The notes under the pieces: generated by a model
What the model was told of the DNA's origin: nothing
What the model saw: only the letters and a program-made list of their open reading frames with translations
The model's database searches: none
Part shown: positions 1 to 7,987 of the stretch, piece after piece
How the letters are laid out: every line of letters begins with the position of its first letter
Position numbering within the stretch: the first letter of the stretch is position 1
Made by a program: the position numbers and the translations under genes
NCBI RefSeq assembly: GCF_009754915.1
Contig: NZ_WPIK01000002.1
Location: 62,001 to 126,000 of the forward strand
Length of the DNA: 64,000 nt
Direction of reading: 5' to 3'
Origin: Mucilaginibacter arboris
Lineage (GTDB): Bacteria > Bacteroidota > Bacteroidia > Sphingobacteriales > Sphingobacteriaceae

Positions 1-1013
1 ACTTTATCGGACCAAGTATTGATGTTCCGGCCCCTGACTATGGTTCTGGGGAACGCGAAATGGGCTGGATCGCTGATACGTATGCAACCATGAACCCCGG
101 ACAAGGAGACGCTTTAGGTTGCGTTACCGGAAAACCAATTGCTTTACACGGAATAGCCGGAAGGCGGGAAGCTACCGGCCGCGGTGTTGCTATTGCTACC
201 CGTGAATGTGTAAGCGTTGCAGAAGACATGAAAAAGATTGGCTTAATGCCAGGAATCTCAGGCAAACGCGTAATTGTACAGGGTTTAGGAAATGTTGGAT
301 TTTATTCAGCAAAGTTTTTAGCTGAGTTTGGTGCCTTAATTGTTGGTATCTGCGAGTTTGAAGGCGCAATTTACAATGAAGGTGGCCTCGATGTTAATAC
401 TGTTTTTGAGCATAGAAAAGCTACAGGTTCTATTTTGGGTTATCCTTTGGCTACTAAAGAGTTTAAAAACACTATGGAAGGCTTGGAGCAACCTTGTGAT
501 ATTTTAGTTCCTGCTGCTCTTGAAAACCAGATTACAGCTGATAATATTCATCGTATCCAGGCAAAAATCATTACAGAAGGTGCAAACGGACCAACTTCGC
601 CAGAGGCAGAAGCTGTTTTTACTGCCCGTGGCGGAATGATTATTCCGGATATGTATGCCAATGCCGGTGGTGTAACCGTTTCTTATTTTGAATGGTTGAA
701 GAACTTGTCGCACGTTTCTTTTGGCCGTATCAATCGTCGTTTTGAAGAAACAGCAAGTTTAAATTTAGTAAATATGGTAGAAGGGATTACCGGCGTGGCT
801 TTAACACCAATGCAACGTTCTACTATTGTAAAAGGGGCATCTGAACTGGAATTGGTAAACTCCGGTTTAGAAGATACCATGATTCGTTCTTACCATGAAA
901 TTCGCGAAACACTCGTTCAAAATCCTAAAATTGATACTTTGCGTACAGCCGCTTTTGTAGTTGCAATTAACAAGATTGCCGTTTCCTACAAAAACCTGGG
1001 TGTGTGGCCATAA
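1..1013 (+). CDS. gdhA: Glutamate dehydrogenase (Glu/Leu/Phe/Val family), 5' truncated by window edge
   Basis: Catalyses reversible oxidative deamination of glutamate to 2-oxoglutarate in the cytoplasm, linking nitrogen and carbon metabolism. The reading frame is open from base 3, so the true start lies outside the window; about 336 residues are visible. The first visible residues, DVPAPDYGSGEREMGWIADTY, match the conserved segment following the catalytic region of the family. The NAD(P)-binding Rossmann fold follows with the glycine motif GLGNVG, then the ICEFEGAI strand and the conserved AALENQIT and ANGPTSPEA segments. The C-terminal end appears complete. Whether it prefers NAD or NADP cannot be told from what is visible. 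No downstream partner gene is close. Confidence 0.93.
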   Translation, partial: FIGPSIDVPAPDYGSGEREMGWIADTYATMNPGQGDALGCVTGKPIALHGIAGRREATGRGVAIATRECVSVAEDMKKIGLMPGISGKRVIVQGLGNVGFYSAKFLAEFGALIVGICEFEGAIYNEGGLDVNTVFEHRKATGSILGYPLATKEFKNTMEGLEQPCDILVPAALENQITADNIHRIQAKIITEGANGPTSPEAEAVFTARGGMIIPDMYANAGGVTVSYFEWLKNLSHVSFGRINRRFEETASLNLVNMVEGITGVALTPMQRSTIVKGASELELVNSGLEDTMIRSYHEIRETLVQNPKIDTLRTAAFVVAINKIAVSYKNLGVWP

Positions 1014-1134
1014 GTAAATTTTTAGGCGATAAAAGAAGCATTTCTCTTAAATGTTAAACAATTATAGCTTTGATTGCTATTGAAATTAAACTTAATTTAG
1101 ATAATTATTTTTAAGACAGCTAAATAATATAATT

Positions 1135-1407
1135 ATGAAAAACATTGTTGAGAACAATACAGAGATCGAAAGTAAGATTTATGATGTCTTGAACGATAAT
1201 GAAAGTTTATGGCATAGTGTTAATGAGGTTGCATCAGTTACTGGCGTTACATCTAACGATATATTCAAAACGATTAATGAGTCGAATAAGTTTGTTTTAT
1301 CTACAAATGAAGAAAAGCAACCCATTATTACCACCAGAAACCGCTTTAGAAAAGAAGAGCCTTTTTTAAGGAAGTTAGTAGGTGCTTTTAAAAACCGGAT
1401 AGATTAA
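1135..1407 (+). CDS. Hypothetical protein, small, winged-helix-like
   Basis: I do not recognise this 90-residue protein. It starts with ATG after an AT-rich stretch. The N-terminal two thirds read like a small helical DNA-binding or winged-helix fold (an IESKIYDVLNDNESLWHSV helix, then a VASVTGVTSNDIFKTI helix-turn-helix-like segment, then a FVLSTNEEKQPIITTR hairpin). The C-terminal tail is basic (RKEEPFLRKLVGAFKNRID). No signal peptide or membrane segment. Its stop is directly followed by the ATG of the next gene, so the two are almost certainly co-transcribed and translationally coupled. The winged-helix suggestion is an inference from sequence pattern only. Confidence 0.6.
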   Translation: MKNIVENNTEIESKIYDVLNDNESLWHSVNEVASVTGVTSNDIFKTINESNKFVLSTNEEKQPIITTRNRFRKEEPFLRKLVGAFKNRID

Positions 1408-1713
1408 ATGAATTGGCAAGCCATTCTTTTATCGGTTTTTGGAAGTATTTGTGCTCAGCTTCTTAATTTGGCAGAATTAAGTAAAACACCAAAAAGTAGA
1501 AGGCCTGATTTTAAAGACTATGCCTATTGGTTGCCGTTCATTATATATCCTGTAATATCAGCTGTTATTGCCTATGCTTATTTTGATAGTAAAGCTGACG
1601 TAAATAAAATGTTAGCTATCCAAATCGGTGCTTCTTCCCCGTTGATAATTAAAAGTTTAGCTAATGCAGTCCCGAATGAAATAACATCAATTTCTGGTAA
1701 AAGAAAGATATAA
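1408..1713 (+). CDS. Hypothetical small membrane protein
   Basis: A 101-residue protein that I do not recognise. Hydrophobic stretches near residues 4-18, 44-60 and about 73-88 suggest two to three membrane segments separated by a charged loop (SKTPKSRRPDFKDY). It begins at the base after the stop codon of the preceding winged-helix-like gene, indicating a two-gene operon. The arrangement of a small soluble DNA-binding-like protein coupled to a small membrane protein recalls accessory cargo loci, but nothing in the sequence proves a function. A strong hairpin follows. Confidence 0.55.
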   Translation: MNWQAILLSVFGSICAQLLNLAELSKTPKSRRPDFKDYAYWLPFIIYPVISAVIAYAYFDSKADVNKMLAIQIGASSPLIIKSLANAVPNEITSISGKRKI

Positions 1714-1724
1714 GTTTTATCCGG

Positions 1725-1764
1725 TAAAAGAAGCATTTCTCTTTTTTGGGGAATGCTTCTTTTG
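1725..1764. terminator. Terminator built from an inverted pair of the dispersed word
   Basis: TAAAAGAAGCATT at 1725-1737 pairs with AATGCTTCTTTT at 1752-1763, with a loop that includes CTCTTTTTTGGGG. The hairpin ends in a T-rich tail and sits just after the small membrane gene and before the ccmE promoter. It is an example of two inverted copies of the 12-bp word forming a probable transcription terminator, the arrangement in which uptake sequences are often found in other bacteria. Confidence 0.6.
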
Positions 1765-1805
1765 TTTTAGAACGATTCTAAATAGAATATACTAATCCTA
1801 AAAAA

Positions 1806-1834
1806 TTGATTACGAACTTTGTTTTGTACTTTTG
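1806..1834 (+). promoter_or_regulatory. Bacteroidota-type promoter for ccmE
   Basis: TTG at 1806-1808, 18 bases, then TACTTTTG at 1827-1834 match the TTG/TAnnTTTG promoter pattern of Bacteroidota. Transcription would start about 1840, giving a leader of roughly 24 bases before the ATG at 1864. Confidence 0.55.
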
Positions 1835-1863
1835 TATCCTTAATTAAAACAAAGGATTATTCC

Positions 1864-2277
1864 ATGAAAAAAAGTTCGATTTTAGGTATTATAGTAATCG
1901 CGGTTGCTATCTGTATCATTATTAGTACTTATGCGGATACCAGCACTTACGGTTCTTTTAAAGAAGCCAAAACAACACACAGCGAACTTCACGTAGTTGG
2001 TCATCTCAATAAACAAAAACAACTGATTTACGACGCTAAAAAAGACGCAAATTATTTTTCGTTTTTTATGAAAGATAACAAAGGCGAGGAGTGTAAAATT
2101 GTTTTCGCTGGAACCAAGCCACAGGATTTTGAACGTTCCGAACAAATTGTTTTAACCGGACAAATGGTTGGCAACGAGTTTCATGCTTCTAAAATCCTGA
2201 TGAAATGCCCGTCTAAATACACACAAGACAAAATAGATGTTACAGAGGCAAAAGCAACCAAACAAGCCTCAATTTAA
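1864..2277 (+). CDS. ccmE: Cytochrome c maturation protein CcmE (CxxxY variant)
   Basis: Periplasmic heme chaperone that carries heme to the CcmF ligation complex. The start chosen is ATG 1864, which follows the promoter and begins a typical signal anchor (residues 6-22). The rest is the CcmE OB-fold (137 residues in all). The family attaches heme through His in an HxxxY motif; here the equivalent place is C115-P-S-K-Y119, i.e. a CxxxY motif, known as an alternative form of the family in some lineages. The gene lies 8 bases before ccmF, so heme delivery and ligation are encoded together. An in-frame TTG/ATG extension upstream (1819) overlaps the promoter and is not used. Confidence 0.9.
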   Translation: MKKSSILGIIVIAVAICIIISTYADTSTYGSFKEAKTTHSELHVVGHLNKQKQLIYDAKKDANYFSFFMKDNKGEECKIVFAGTKPQDFERSEQIVLTGQMVGNEFHASKILMKCPSKYTQDKIDVTEAKATKQASI

Positions 2278-2285
2278 TTTTTTTA

Positions 2286-4748
2286 ATGGATATTCAATTC
2301 AAAGGTGAGCACCTTTTGCCGGGACAACTCGGCCAGTTCTTTATTATTCTGGCATTTGGTTCGGCCCTGTTTTCTGCTATCAGCTATTATTTCGCTACTG
2401 TAAATAAAAATCAACTCGATCAGAGCTGGAAAAAAATGGCCCGGTACAGCTATTTTATCAATACACTTTCAGTAATAGGGATTGGTTCCTGCCTGTTCTA
2501 TATCATTTATACCAACTTATTCGAGTACCATTACGCCTGGGCGCACTCTTCTAAAACGTTGCCGGTTTACTACATCATTTCCAGTTACTGGGAAGGTCAG
2601 GAGGGCAGTTTCTGGCTTTGGGGTTTCTGGCAGGCTTTGTTAGGAAATATTCTAATCTGGAAAGCAAAATCATGGGAAAACCCGGTAATGGCAGTTGTAG
2701 CTTTATCGCAAGCTTTCATCGCTTCGATGTTGATTGGTGTAGAAATGTTTGGTACGCGCGTAGGAAGTTCACCCTTTATTCTTCTTAGGCAAGCCATTGA
2801 AGCACCAATTTTTAGCCGTCCTGATTATTTAAATTATGTAAAAGATGGTAACGGGTTAAATCCTTTGCTGCAAAATTATTGGATGGTAATTCATCCACCA
2901 ACTTTGTTCCTGGGTTTTGCTTCCATGGTTGTTCCTTTTGCTTACGCAATTGCCGGTTTATGGCAGCGGCGGTATAAAGAGTGGATCAAGCCGACAATTT
3001 CCTATTCCCTTTTTGCCGTAATGGTTTTGGGGACAGGCATTATTATGGGTTCTTTCTGGGCTTATGAATCTTTAAACTTTGGCGGTTTCTGGGCTTGGGA
3101 CCCGGTTGAAAATGCTTCTTTTATCCCATGGTTAACCTTAATTGGTGGTGTACACGTGCTGGTAGTTTATAAAAATACTGGTCACTCTTATTTTACGGCT
3201 GCTTTCTTGGTTATCATAAGCTTTATACTGGTTTTATATGCTTCTTTTTTAACCAGAAGCGGTATTTTAGGCAGCACTTCCGTACATGCTTTTACAGATT
3301 TGGGCATGAGCTGGCAACTGCTGGTTTTTTTGTTTGCCTTTATTGCAATTGCTGTGTGGATGCTTGTTTCCCGTTGGAAAGAATTACCGATCACCAAAAA
3401 AGATGAAGAAACTTATTCCCGCGAATTTTGGATGTTTGTTGGTGCCATCTTCCTGGCTTTATCCTGTTTACAACTAATTGTTGTAACTTCTATTCCGGTT
3501 TGGAATGCTATTTTCGGAACCAAAACTGCCCCGCCAACAGAACCTGTTAAGTTGTATAATATTATACAATCGTCGTTTGCTGTCGTAATTACACTGCTGA
3601 TGGGATTTGCCCAATTCTTGAAATACAAACGCTCTGATGCAACTACTTTCCTCATCCGGTCTGTTGTTTATTTGTTGTTTGCTGCTTTAATCAGTGGCCT
3701 GATTATTTGGGTATCTGGTCTTTATCATACACAACTGGTTTATATGCTGGTTATTTTTGGTTCAGTTTATGCCGTATTGGCCAATACCAAATATCTTGCT
3801 GATATTTTTAAAGGCAAAACAAAGCTGGTTGGTTCTGCTGTTGCGCACATTGGTTTTGCTTTATTGCTGATTGGCGCTGTTATTTCCTCCGGAACAAGTA
3901 AAGTAATTACTGTTAATGATAGCGGGATTGGTTTTGGAAGTGAGTTTGAAAAAGTAGGTAATTCCCGCGAAAACCTTCGTCTCGATTTTAATACACCAAC
4001 CAAAGTTGGCCCTTATACCGCAACTTATGTAGGCGATTCTTTAAATGGCCCAAACCATTATTTCAAGGTAAATTATAAGCTGATTGATAGCAAAAGCGGA
4101 AAAATAAGGGAAAATTTTACTTTGCTTCCAAATGCACAGGCTAACCGTAAAATGGGTTTGGTTTGTTCTCCCGATACTAAACATTATGTGTTTAAAGACA
4201 TGTATTCGTACGTAAGTATTGCCTGGCCGATGAAATTTCAGGAAGACCAGATCGCAGAAAAAGAAGGCCACGGAGAAAGTAATGACGATAAAGAATACGC
4301 CAAACCGGTTGCCCACGAAATAAATATCGGCGATACCATTCGTTACCGTGCAGGTTTGATTATTTTAAAAGCGCTGAATAAAGATGCAAAAGTGCGCGAT
4401 ATACCAATGGCTAAAAATGATGTTGCAGTTGGTGCGCAGTTGGAAGTACAAAGCAACGGCAAGGTATTTACAACGGAGCCAATTTTTATGATTAAAGGCG
4501 GAAGTAAATTTGATTTCAGCAAGAAAGTTGATAGTGCCGATCTGAAAGTGCGTTTTACCAATATTTTGCCCGAAAAAGGTAAAATGGAAATTACAACTTA
4601 CGTTAAACCAGAAGGCGAGAAGCCATATATCGTAATGAAAGCAATAGAATTTCCGTCGATTAATTTTTTCTGGTCAGGAACAATCATCATGGTAATTGGC
4701 TTTTTACTTTCTATCTTCCGCAGAAATAAAGAATTGAAAACTGTTTAA
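2286..4748 (+). CDS. ccmF: Cytochrome c heme lyase CcmF/CcsA family
   Basis: Integral membrane heme lyase subunit that attaches heme to apocytochrome c on the periplasmic side. The 820-residue protein has many membrane segments over residues 15-550. The tryptophan-rich WWD region is clear (WAWDPVENASFIPWL), as is the upstream WEGQEGSFWLWGFW segment, and HPP near residue 205 fits the conserved histidines. A large periplasmic region (about 550-790) precedes a final membrane helix (INFFWSGTIIMVIGFLLSIF). It follows ccmE by 8 bases and is in the same operon. The exact 12-bp dispersed word at 3112 falls in the conserved NASFI codons. Confidence 0.95.
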   Translation: MDIQFKGEHLLPGQLGQFFIILAFGSALFSAISYYFATVNKNQLDQSWKKMARYSYFINTLSVIGIGSCLFYIIYTNLFEYHYAWAHSSKTLPVYYIISSYWEGQEGSFWLWGFWQALLGNILIWKAKSWENPVMAVVALSQAFIASMLIGVEMFGTRVGSSPFILLRQAIEAPIFSRPDYLNYVKDGNGLNPLLQNYWMVIHPPTLFLGFASMVVPFAYAIAGLWQRRYKEWIKPTISYSLFAVMVLGTGIIMGSFWAYESLNFGGFWAWDPVENASFIPWLTLIGGVHVLVVYKNTGHSYFTAAFLVIISFILVLYASFLTRSGILGSTSVHAFTDLGMSWQLLVFLFAFIAIAVWMLVSRWKELPITKKDEETYSREFWMFVGAIFLALSCLQLIVVTSIPVWNAIFGTKTAPPTEPVKLYNIIQSSFAVVITLLMGFAQFLKYKRSDATTFLIRSVVYLLFAALISGLIIWVSGLYHTQLVYMLVIFGSVYAVLANTKYLADIFKGKTKLVGSAVAHIGFALLLIGAVISSGTSKVITVNDSGIGFGSEFEKVGNSRENLRLDFNTPTKVGPYTATYVGDSLNGPNHYFKVNYKLIDSKSGKIRENFTLLPNAQANRKMGLVCSPDTKHYVFKDMYSYVSIAWPMKFQEDQIAEKEGHGESNDDKEYAKPVAHEINIGDTIRYRAGLIILKALNKDAKVRDIPMAKNDVAVGAQLEVQSNGKVFTTEPIFMIKGGSKFDFSKKVDSADLKVRFTNILPEKGKMEITTYVKPEGEKPYIVMKAIEFPSINFFWSGTIIMVIGFLLSIFRRNKELKTV

Positions 4749-4769
4749 AAACCAGATACTTCTTTTACC

Positions 4770-5201
4770 ATGAAAAAAATAGCAGGCTTAATTTTAATGT
4801 TGATAACCACCATTACCATGACTGTAGAAGCGCAATCCAAAGAAGAAATACAGGTAGCCGAAGCCGTTCAAACGTTAACCAAAGCAATGATCGATGGCAA
4901 CAAAACAGCCTTGGAAAACATTGCTTCTGATGCTTTAAGTTATGGCCATTCGAGCGGAAAAATTCAGGATAAAGCTGCTTTTGTAGATGCAATTGTTAGC
5001 GGACAATCAGATTTTGTAACAATTGACCTAACAGAACAAACCATCATCGTAAAAGATCAAACTGCAATTGTTCGGCATAAACTATCGGCACAAACCAACG
5101 ATGGCGGAAAACCTGGAAACGTAAGTTTGGGAATTATGCTGGTTTGGGTAAAAGAAAAAGGTAACTGGAAGTTATTTGGTCGGCAGGCTTATAAACTTTA
5201 A
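4770..5201 (+). CDS. Secreted NTF2-like (DUF4440/SnoaL-type) protein
   Basis: A 143-residue protein with an N-terminal signal peptide (KKIAGLILMLITTITMTVEAQ, cleavage after about residue 21) and a single NTF2-like alpha+beta domain. The pattern is that of the DUF4440/nuclear transport factor 2 superfamily: N-terminal helices (VAEAVQTLTKAMIDGNKTALENI), then strands ending in GIMLVWVKEKGNWKLFGRQA, the typical W-K-L-x-x-R-Q ending. Such proteins bind small molecules or act as accessory domains; no catalytic residue can be assigned. It starts 21 bases after ccmF, with a one-mismatch copy of the dispersed word between them, and is probably in that operon. Confidence 0.8.
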   Translation: MKKIAGLILMLITTITMTVEAQSKEEIQVAEAVQTLTKAMIDGNKTALENIASDALSYGHSSGKIQDKAAFVDAIVSGQSDFVTIDLTEQTIIVKDQTAIVRHKLSAQTNDGGKPGNVSLGIMLVWVKEKGNWKLFGRQAYKL

Positions 5202-5211
5202 GCTGTCTAAA

Positions 5212-5228
5212 AAGCCTGTTTAAATTTA
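5212..5228 (+). repeat. Solitary MITE-like terminal repeat
   Basis: The bases AAGCCTGTTTAAATTTA match the terminal inverted repeat (GCCTGTTTAAATTT) of the 287-bp element at 47838-48124. No second end was found within the following few hundred bases, so this looks like a solo end or a remnant left by deletion of the rest. Confidence 0.5.
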
Positions 5229-5417
5229 TCTCAGATCCTTTCGGTATTCCCAGGACTGATACTGATGCTTCTTTTAGCACTATAAAATCCGCATTTAGTC
5301 CTGCTGCCTGTATTAATCAAAAGCAAATAACTTGCAGATTTTTAGGTGATAAAAGAAGCATAAGAAATAAATTGAACGAGGTTTAAGCAACCTCTCAAAT
5401 CCCTGATATTTATTGTA

Positions 5418-5458
5418 GGAAAAATTTCTGTTTTAGATGGAAAAATTTCTTATATTTG
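5418..5458 (+). promoter_or_regulatory. Promoter and candidate operator of the first xre-RES pair
   Basis: A 12-base direct repeat, GGAAAAATTTCT, occurs at 5418-5429 and 5439-5450, exactly 21 bases (two helical turns) apart. The second copy abuts TATATTTG at 5451-5458, a good -7 box of the Bacteroidota pattern. The antitoxin start codon is at 5478. Autoregulation by the antitoxin is usual for this TA family, so the repeat is a candidate operator; that is inference. Confidence 0.5.
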
Positions 5459-5477
5459 TTTTATACAATAAAGTATC

Positions 5478-5999
5478 ATGGCAAAAAAAGAAATATCATC
5501 CAAAAAGAGCGTAATTTCCGGCAGTGCCTCATCTAAAGGAAAAACTACTGCAACTTATGCAAAAAGTGGCGTTGGCAATAAAAATTTAGTTAACGAGCCC
5601 GCTGTTGCTTATCAACCTTTATACGCTAATCCCATCAGCCTGTTAAACAGCTCTAAAAAAGGATTAAATGCCAAAGCCGCTTTAGATTTTATTAACCTGT
5701 CTGGTTTTACGCAGGAACAATTTCAGGATACTTTTAAAACCACGATCAAAACAATCCAAAATTATGACCGTCAGGAGCTGAAACTGGATGCTTCTTTAAG
5801 TGAGAAATTACTTAAATCTTTTGCTCTGTTTGAAAAAGGGATCGAGTTGTTTGGTTCTGCTCAAGCCTTTCATGATTGGCTTCATGTATCAGCTTATGGC
5901 TTAGGAAACCAAGTTCCGGTTGAAATGATGGACACCATAACCGGCATTGGTTTGATTGAAGAAGAACTAATCCGGATAGCGTATGGTGATTTAGCTTAA
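5478..5999 (+). CDS. Xre/MbcA/ParS-type antitoxin of a RES toxin
   Basis: Antitoxin of a type II TA system that neutralises the RES-domain toxin encoded next to it. The 173-residue protein has a long basic, low-complexity N-terminal tail (about residues 1-45, rich in K, S, G and A), an Xre-like helix-turn-helix (GFTQEQFQDTFKTTIKTIQNY), and the C-terminal toxin-binding MbcA/ParS/Xre segment (ALFEKGIELFGSAQAFHDWL ... VPVEMMDTITGIGLIEEELIRI). The second xre gene of this window lacks so long a tail. The stop is 2 bases before the ATG of the RES gene. Confidence 0.88.
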   Translation: MAKKEISSKKSVISGSASSKGKTTATYAKSGVGNKNLVNEPAVAYQPLYANPISLLNSSKKGLNAKAALDFINLSGFTQEQFQDTFKTTIKTIQNYDRQELKLDASLSEKLLKSFALFEKGIELFGSAQAFHDWLHVSAYGLGNQVPVEMMDTITGIGLIEEELIRIAYGDLA

Positions 6000-6001
6000 A
6001 G

Positions 6002-6451
6002 ATGTTTGTTTACAGGATTACTTTAAGCGTTTATGCTGATGTATTGAAAGCATCTGGCAGGGCGGCAAGATGGAACCCCAATAAAACAGAGATGATCTAT
6101 ACGGCTTCTAATCGTTCTTTGGCTTGTTTGGAGAACGTGGTACACCGTGGCCAGTTAGGTTTGAGTCAGATTTTTAGCATCATGACCATCGAAATAGATG
6201 ATAAGATCAAAAAGGAAAAAGTACATTTAAGCGAGCTGCCGAAAGACTGGAAAGAATTTGATCAGATGCCGTTTACGCAAACGCTTGGAGAAAAATGGAT
6301 TACGGCAAACCGGACGGCAGTTCTGGAAGTTCCCTCTTCTATTATAGATGAGGAGGTGAACTATTTAATTAATCCTAACCATGCTGATTTTAAGTTGATC
6401 GAGATCATCAAAACAGATCCTTTTGTATTCGATCAACGGATTAAGCTGTAA
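6002..6451 (+). CDS. RES-domain toxin
   Basis: Toxin of the RES family, known to act on NAD+ and arrest growth. Over 149 residues the family landmarks are visible: VYRI at the start, an R-x-x-R-W segment (GRAARWN), IYTASNRSLACLE with the conserved Tyr and Glu, EVPSSIID with the serine, and YLINPNHADF near the end. It forms an operon with the upstream antitoxin and appears intact. A related pair, and a fragment of a third toxin, lie at 45.6-47.3 kb. Confidence 0.9.
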   Translation: MFVYRITLSVYADVLKASGRAARWNPNKTEMIYTASNRSLACLENVVHRGQLGLSQIFSIMTIEIDDKIKKEKVHLSELPKDWKEFDQMPFTQTLGEKWITANRTAVLEVPSSIIDEEVNYLINPNHADFKLIEIIKTDPFVFDQRIKL

Positions 6452-6466
6452 TTTTCTGTATTATGC

Positions 6467-6488
6467 ATGCTTCTTTTATCGACTAAAA
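6467..6488 (+). promoter_or_regulatory. Dispersed word between the RES toxin and the DUF2520 gene
   Basis: An exact ATGCTTCTTTTA copy at 6467-6478 followed by TCGAC and TAAAAA lies in the 37-base gap between the two genes; the last A of the A-tract is the A of the downstream start codon (6489). It is a full-length example of the extended form of the word. Confidence 0.6.
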
Positions 6489-7265
6489 ATGCGCATCACA
6501 CTTATTGGTTCGGGCAATGTTGCTACGCACTTAGGCGCGGCGCTTAAAAATGCCGGCCATCAAATTGTACAGGTTTGGAGCCGGAATTTGCAAAATGCGG
6601 CTTTGCTGGCATATCATGTAAAAGCTGAACCAATTGATCGGCTTGATGCTATTCATGCTGATACCGATCTCATTATTATCTCTGTAAAAGATGATGCCGT
6701 TGAAGACGTTGCTTCTTTTATCAACATAAAAAATGTATTGGTTGTGCATACAAGTGGCGCGGTAAGTATGCAAACTTTGGAAAAGCATTTTATCGATTGT
6801 GGCGTTTTTTATCCTTTACAAACATTTTCTAAAAGCCAGGAAATTGATTTCCGTTCTGTTCCGCTTTGTATAGAAAGTACCGATAAAAACAGCACTGAAA
6901 TTTTGTTTGAACTTGGAAGAACGATTAGTAATCAGGTAACTTATATCGATTCGGCACAAAGAAAAACGTTGCACCTTGCTGCGGTTTTTGCCTGTAATTT
7001 TCCTAATTATTTGTATTCGATAGCAACAAAACTGTTGCAGGAACAGCAAATGGATTTCAGCCTGATAAAACCTTTAATTTTAGAAACAGCTTTAAAAGTA
7101 CAGGAGTTTTTACCGGAAGAAGTACAAACCGGACCGGCAATTCGTGGGGATGAACAAACCATGGCTGCACACCTAAGTTTACTGGAACAAAACCCTGAAT
7201 TGCAGGAGATTTATCGAATGCTTAGTCAGGATATTATCAAAATGGCCAAATCACGTTCAGCCTGA
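6489..7265 (+). CDS. Rossmann-fold and DUF2520 domain protein
   Basis: Cytoplasmic oxidoreductase-like protein of unknown substrate. The ATG at 6489 is chosen because the glycine-rich nucleotide-binding motif follows at once (MRITLIGSGNVATHLGAAL); the frame is open upstream into the RES gene, but those codons are not conserved-looking. Residues 1-120 form the Rossmann domain related to the F420/NADP oxidoreductase superfamily, and residues 125-258 the helical DUF2520 domain (HLAAVFACNFPNYLYSIA, TGPAIRGDEQTMAAHL). The TGPAxRxD segment is characteristic. No membrane segments. Confidence 0.85.
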   Translation: MRITLIGSGNVATHLGAALKNAGHQIVQVWSRNLQNAALLAYHVKAEPIDRLDAIHADTDLIIISVKDDAVEDVASFINIKNVLVVHTSGAVSMQTLEKHFIDCGVFYPLQTFSKSQEIDFRSVPLCIESTDKNSTEILFELGRTISNQVTYIDSAQRKTLHLAAVFACNFPNYLYSIATKLLQEQQMDFSLIKPLILETALKVQEFLPEEVQTGPAIRGDEQTMAAHLSLLEQNPELQEIYRMLSQDIIKMAKSRSA

Positions 7266-7276
7266 ACTAAAATTAT

Positions 7277-7284
7277 TACTTTTG
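7277..7284 (+). promoter_or_regulatory. -7 box upstream of the ferredoxin gene
   Basis: TACTTTTG at 7277-7284 fits TAnnTTTG. The ferredoxin ATG at 7291 would be close to or at the transcription start, so the message may be nearly leaderless. No convincing -33 TTG was found. Confidence 0.35.
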
Positions 7285-7290
7285 CGTGTG

Positions 7291-7623
7291 ATGGAAATTT
7301 ATAACGTCAAGATTAACTTTGAAGAAGCAGGCGTGCAACCTGTTGAACTACCGATTGCCGAAGGAGAATCTGTATTGGATGTTTGCCTGGAAAATGGCAT
7401 TGAACTGCAACATAACTGTGGCGGTGTTTGCGGATGCAGTACCTGCCATATTTATGTGAACAAAGGCATGGACAATGTGCAGGAAATATCCGATAAAGAA
7501 GAGGATTTTATAGACCGTGCTGTTAATCCGCGCATTAACTCGCGTTTGGGTTGCCAGTGTGTAATGATAGACGGTAACATCGAAGTAACTATCCCCGACC
7601 AATCCCAATTCCTGGGCCATTAA
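7291..7623 (+). CDS. fdx: 2Fe-2S ferredoxin, adrenodoxin/Isc type
   Basis: Small electron carrier with one [2Fe-2S] cluster; in this family it serves iron-sulfur assembly or oxygenases. From ATG 7291 it has 110 residues. The cluster ligands are C43, C49 and C52 (C-x5-C-x2-C, in HNCGGVCGCSTCHIYV) and C88 in SRLGCQC; two extra cysteines, C47 and C90, are present. The gene lies 25 bases before iscX, which supports a role in iron-sulfur cluster biogenesis. A TTG at 7282 in the same frame is part of the promoter-like sequence and is not favoured as start. Confidence 0.9.
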   Translation: MEIYNVKINFEEAGVQPVELPIAEGESVLDVCLENGIELQHNCGGVCGCSTCHIYVNKGMDNVQEISDKEEDFIDRAVNPRINSRLGCQCVMIDGNIEVTIPDQSQFLGH

Positions 7624-7648
7624 AAAAACTCAAGTTTTACCTTATTTT

Positions 7649-7891
7649 ATGTTAAATAAAGATTTTGCCCTGCCCATTCACTGGAACGATCACGAAGATA
7701 TTGCCATGGGCTTATACGAGAAATTCGGTGATGATTTCGACGAATCCAAAATATACCGTATCCGCTTTACCGATTTATTGGAATGGGTTTTAACCCTTCC
7801 TGATTTTAAAGGCACTCGCGAAGAAGCCAACGAAGGGCACCTGGAGCAGATCCAATCAGCCTGGGTACACGAGTGGCGCGATAACCAGTAG
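7649..7891 (+). CDS. iscX: IscX-like iron-sulfur assembly protein
   Basis: An 80-residue acidic protein matching the IscX (YfhJ) family: PIHWNDHEDIAMGLYEKFGDDFDESKIYRIRFTDLLEWVLTL, then DFKG and NEGHLEQIQSAWVHEW. IscX binds the cysteine desulfurase IscS and iron and modulates cluster assembly. The neighbouring ferredoxin makes a two-gene unit of the kind seen in isc operons, though iscS/iscU are not in this window. Length fits the family. Confidence 0.85.
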   Translation: MLNKDFALPIHWNDHEDIAMGLYEKFGDDFDESKIYRIRFTDLLEWVLTLPDFKGTREEANEGHLEQIQSAWVHEWRDNQ

Positions 7892-7894
7892 TAT

Positions 7895-7967
7895 TCGGTT
7901 GCCGGTTATCAGTTGCCTGTTGCCGGTTTCTTTAGCAATGCTTAACAGGCAACCCGTAACCGGTAAC
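7895..7967. repeat. Imperfect palindrome after iscX
   Basis: AGTTGCCTGTT (7911-7921) pairs with AACAGGCAAC (7944-7953) and the outer CCGGTTA/TAACCGG words extend the stem. The left half is itself repetitive (GTTGCCGG twice). It belongs to a class of intergenic long imperfect palindromes seen repeatedly in this window directly after stop codons. Confidence 0.55.
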
Positions 7968-7987
7968 TTACAACTTCTCTTTTCTGC

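Noticed and set aside
3112-3123. Dispersed word inside ccmF as evidence for selection on the word
   Set aside because: NASFIPW is a conserved protein motif of the family, so this copy can be explained by the protein alone.
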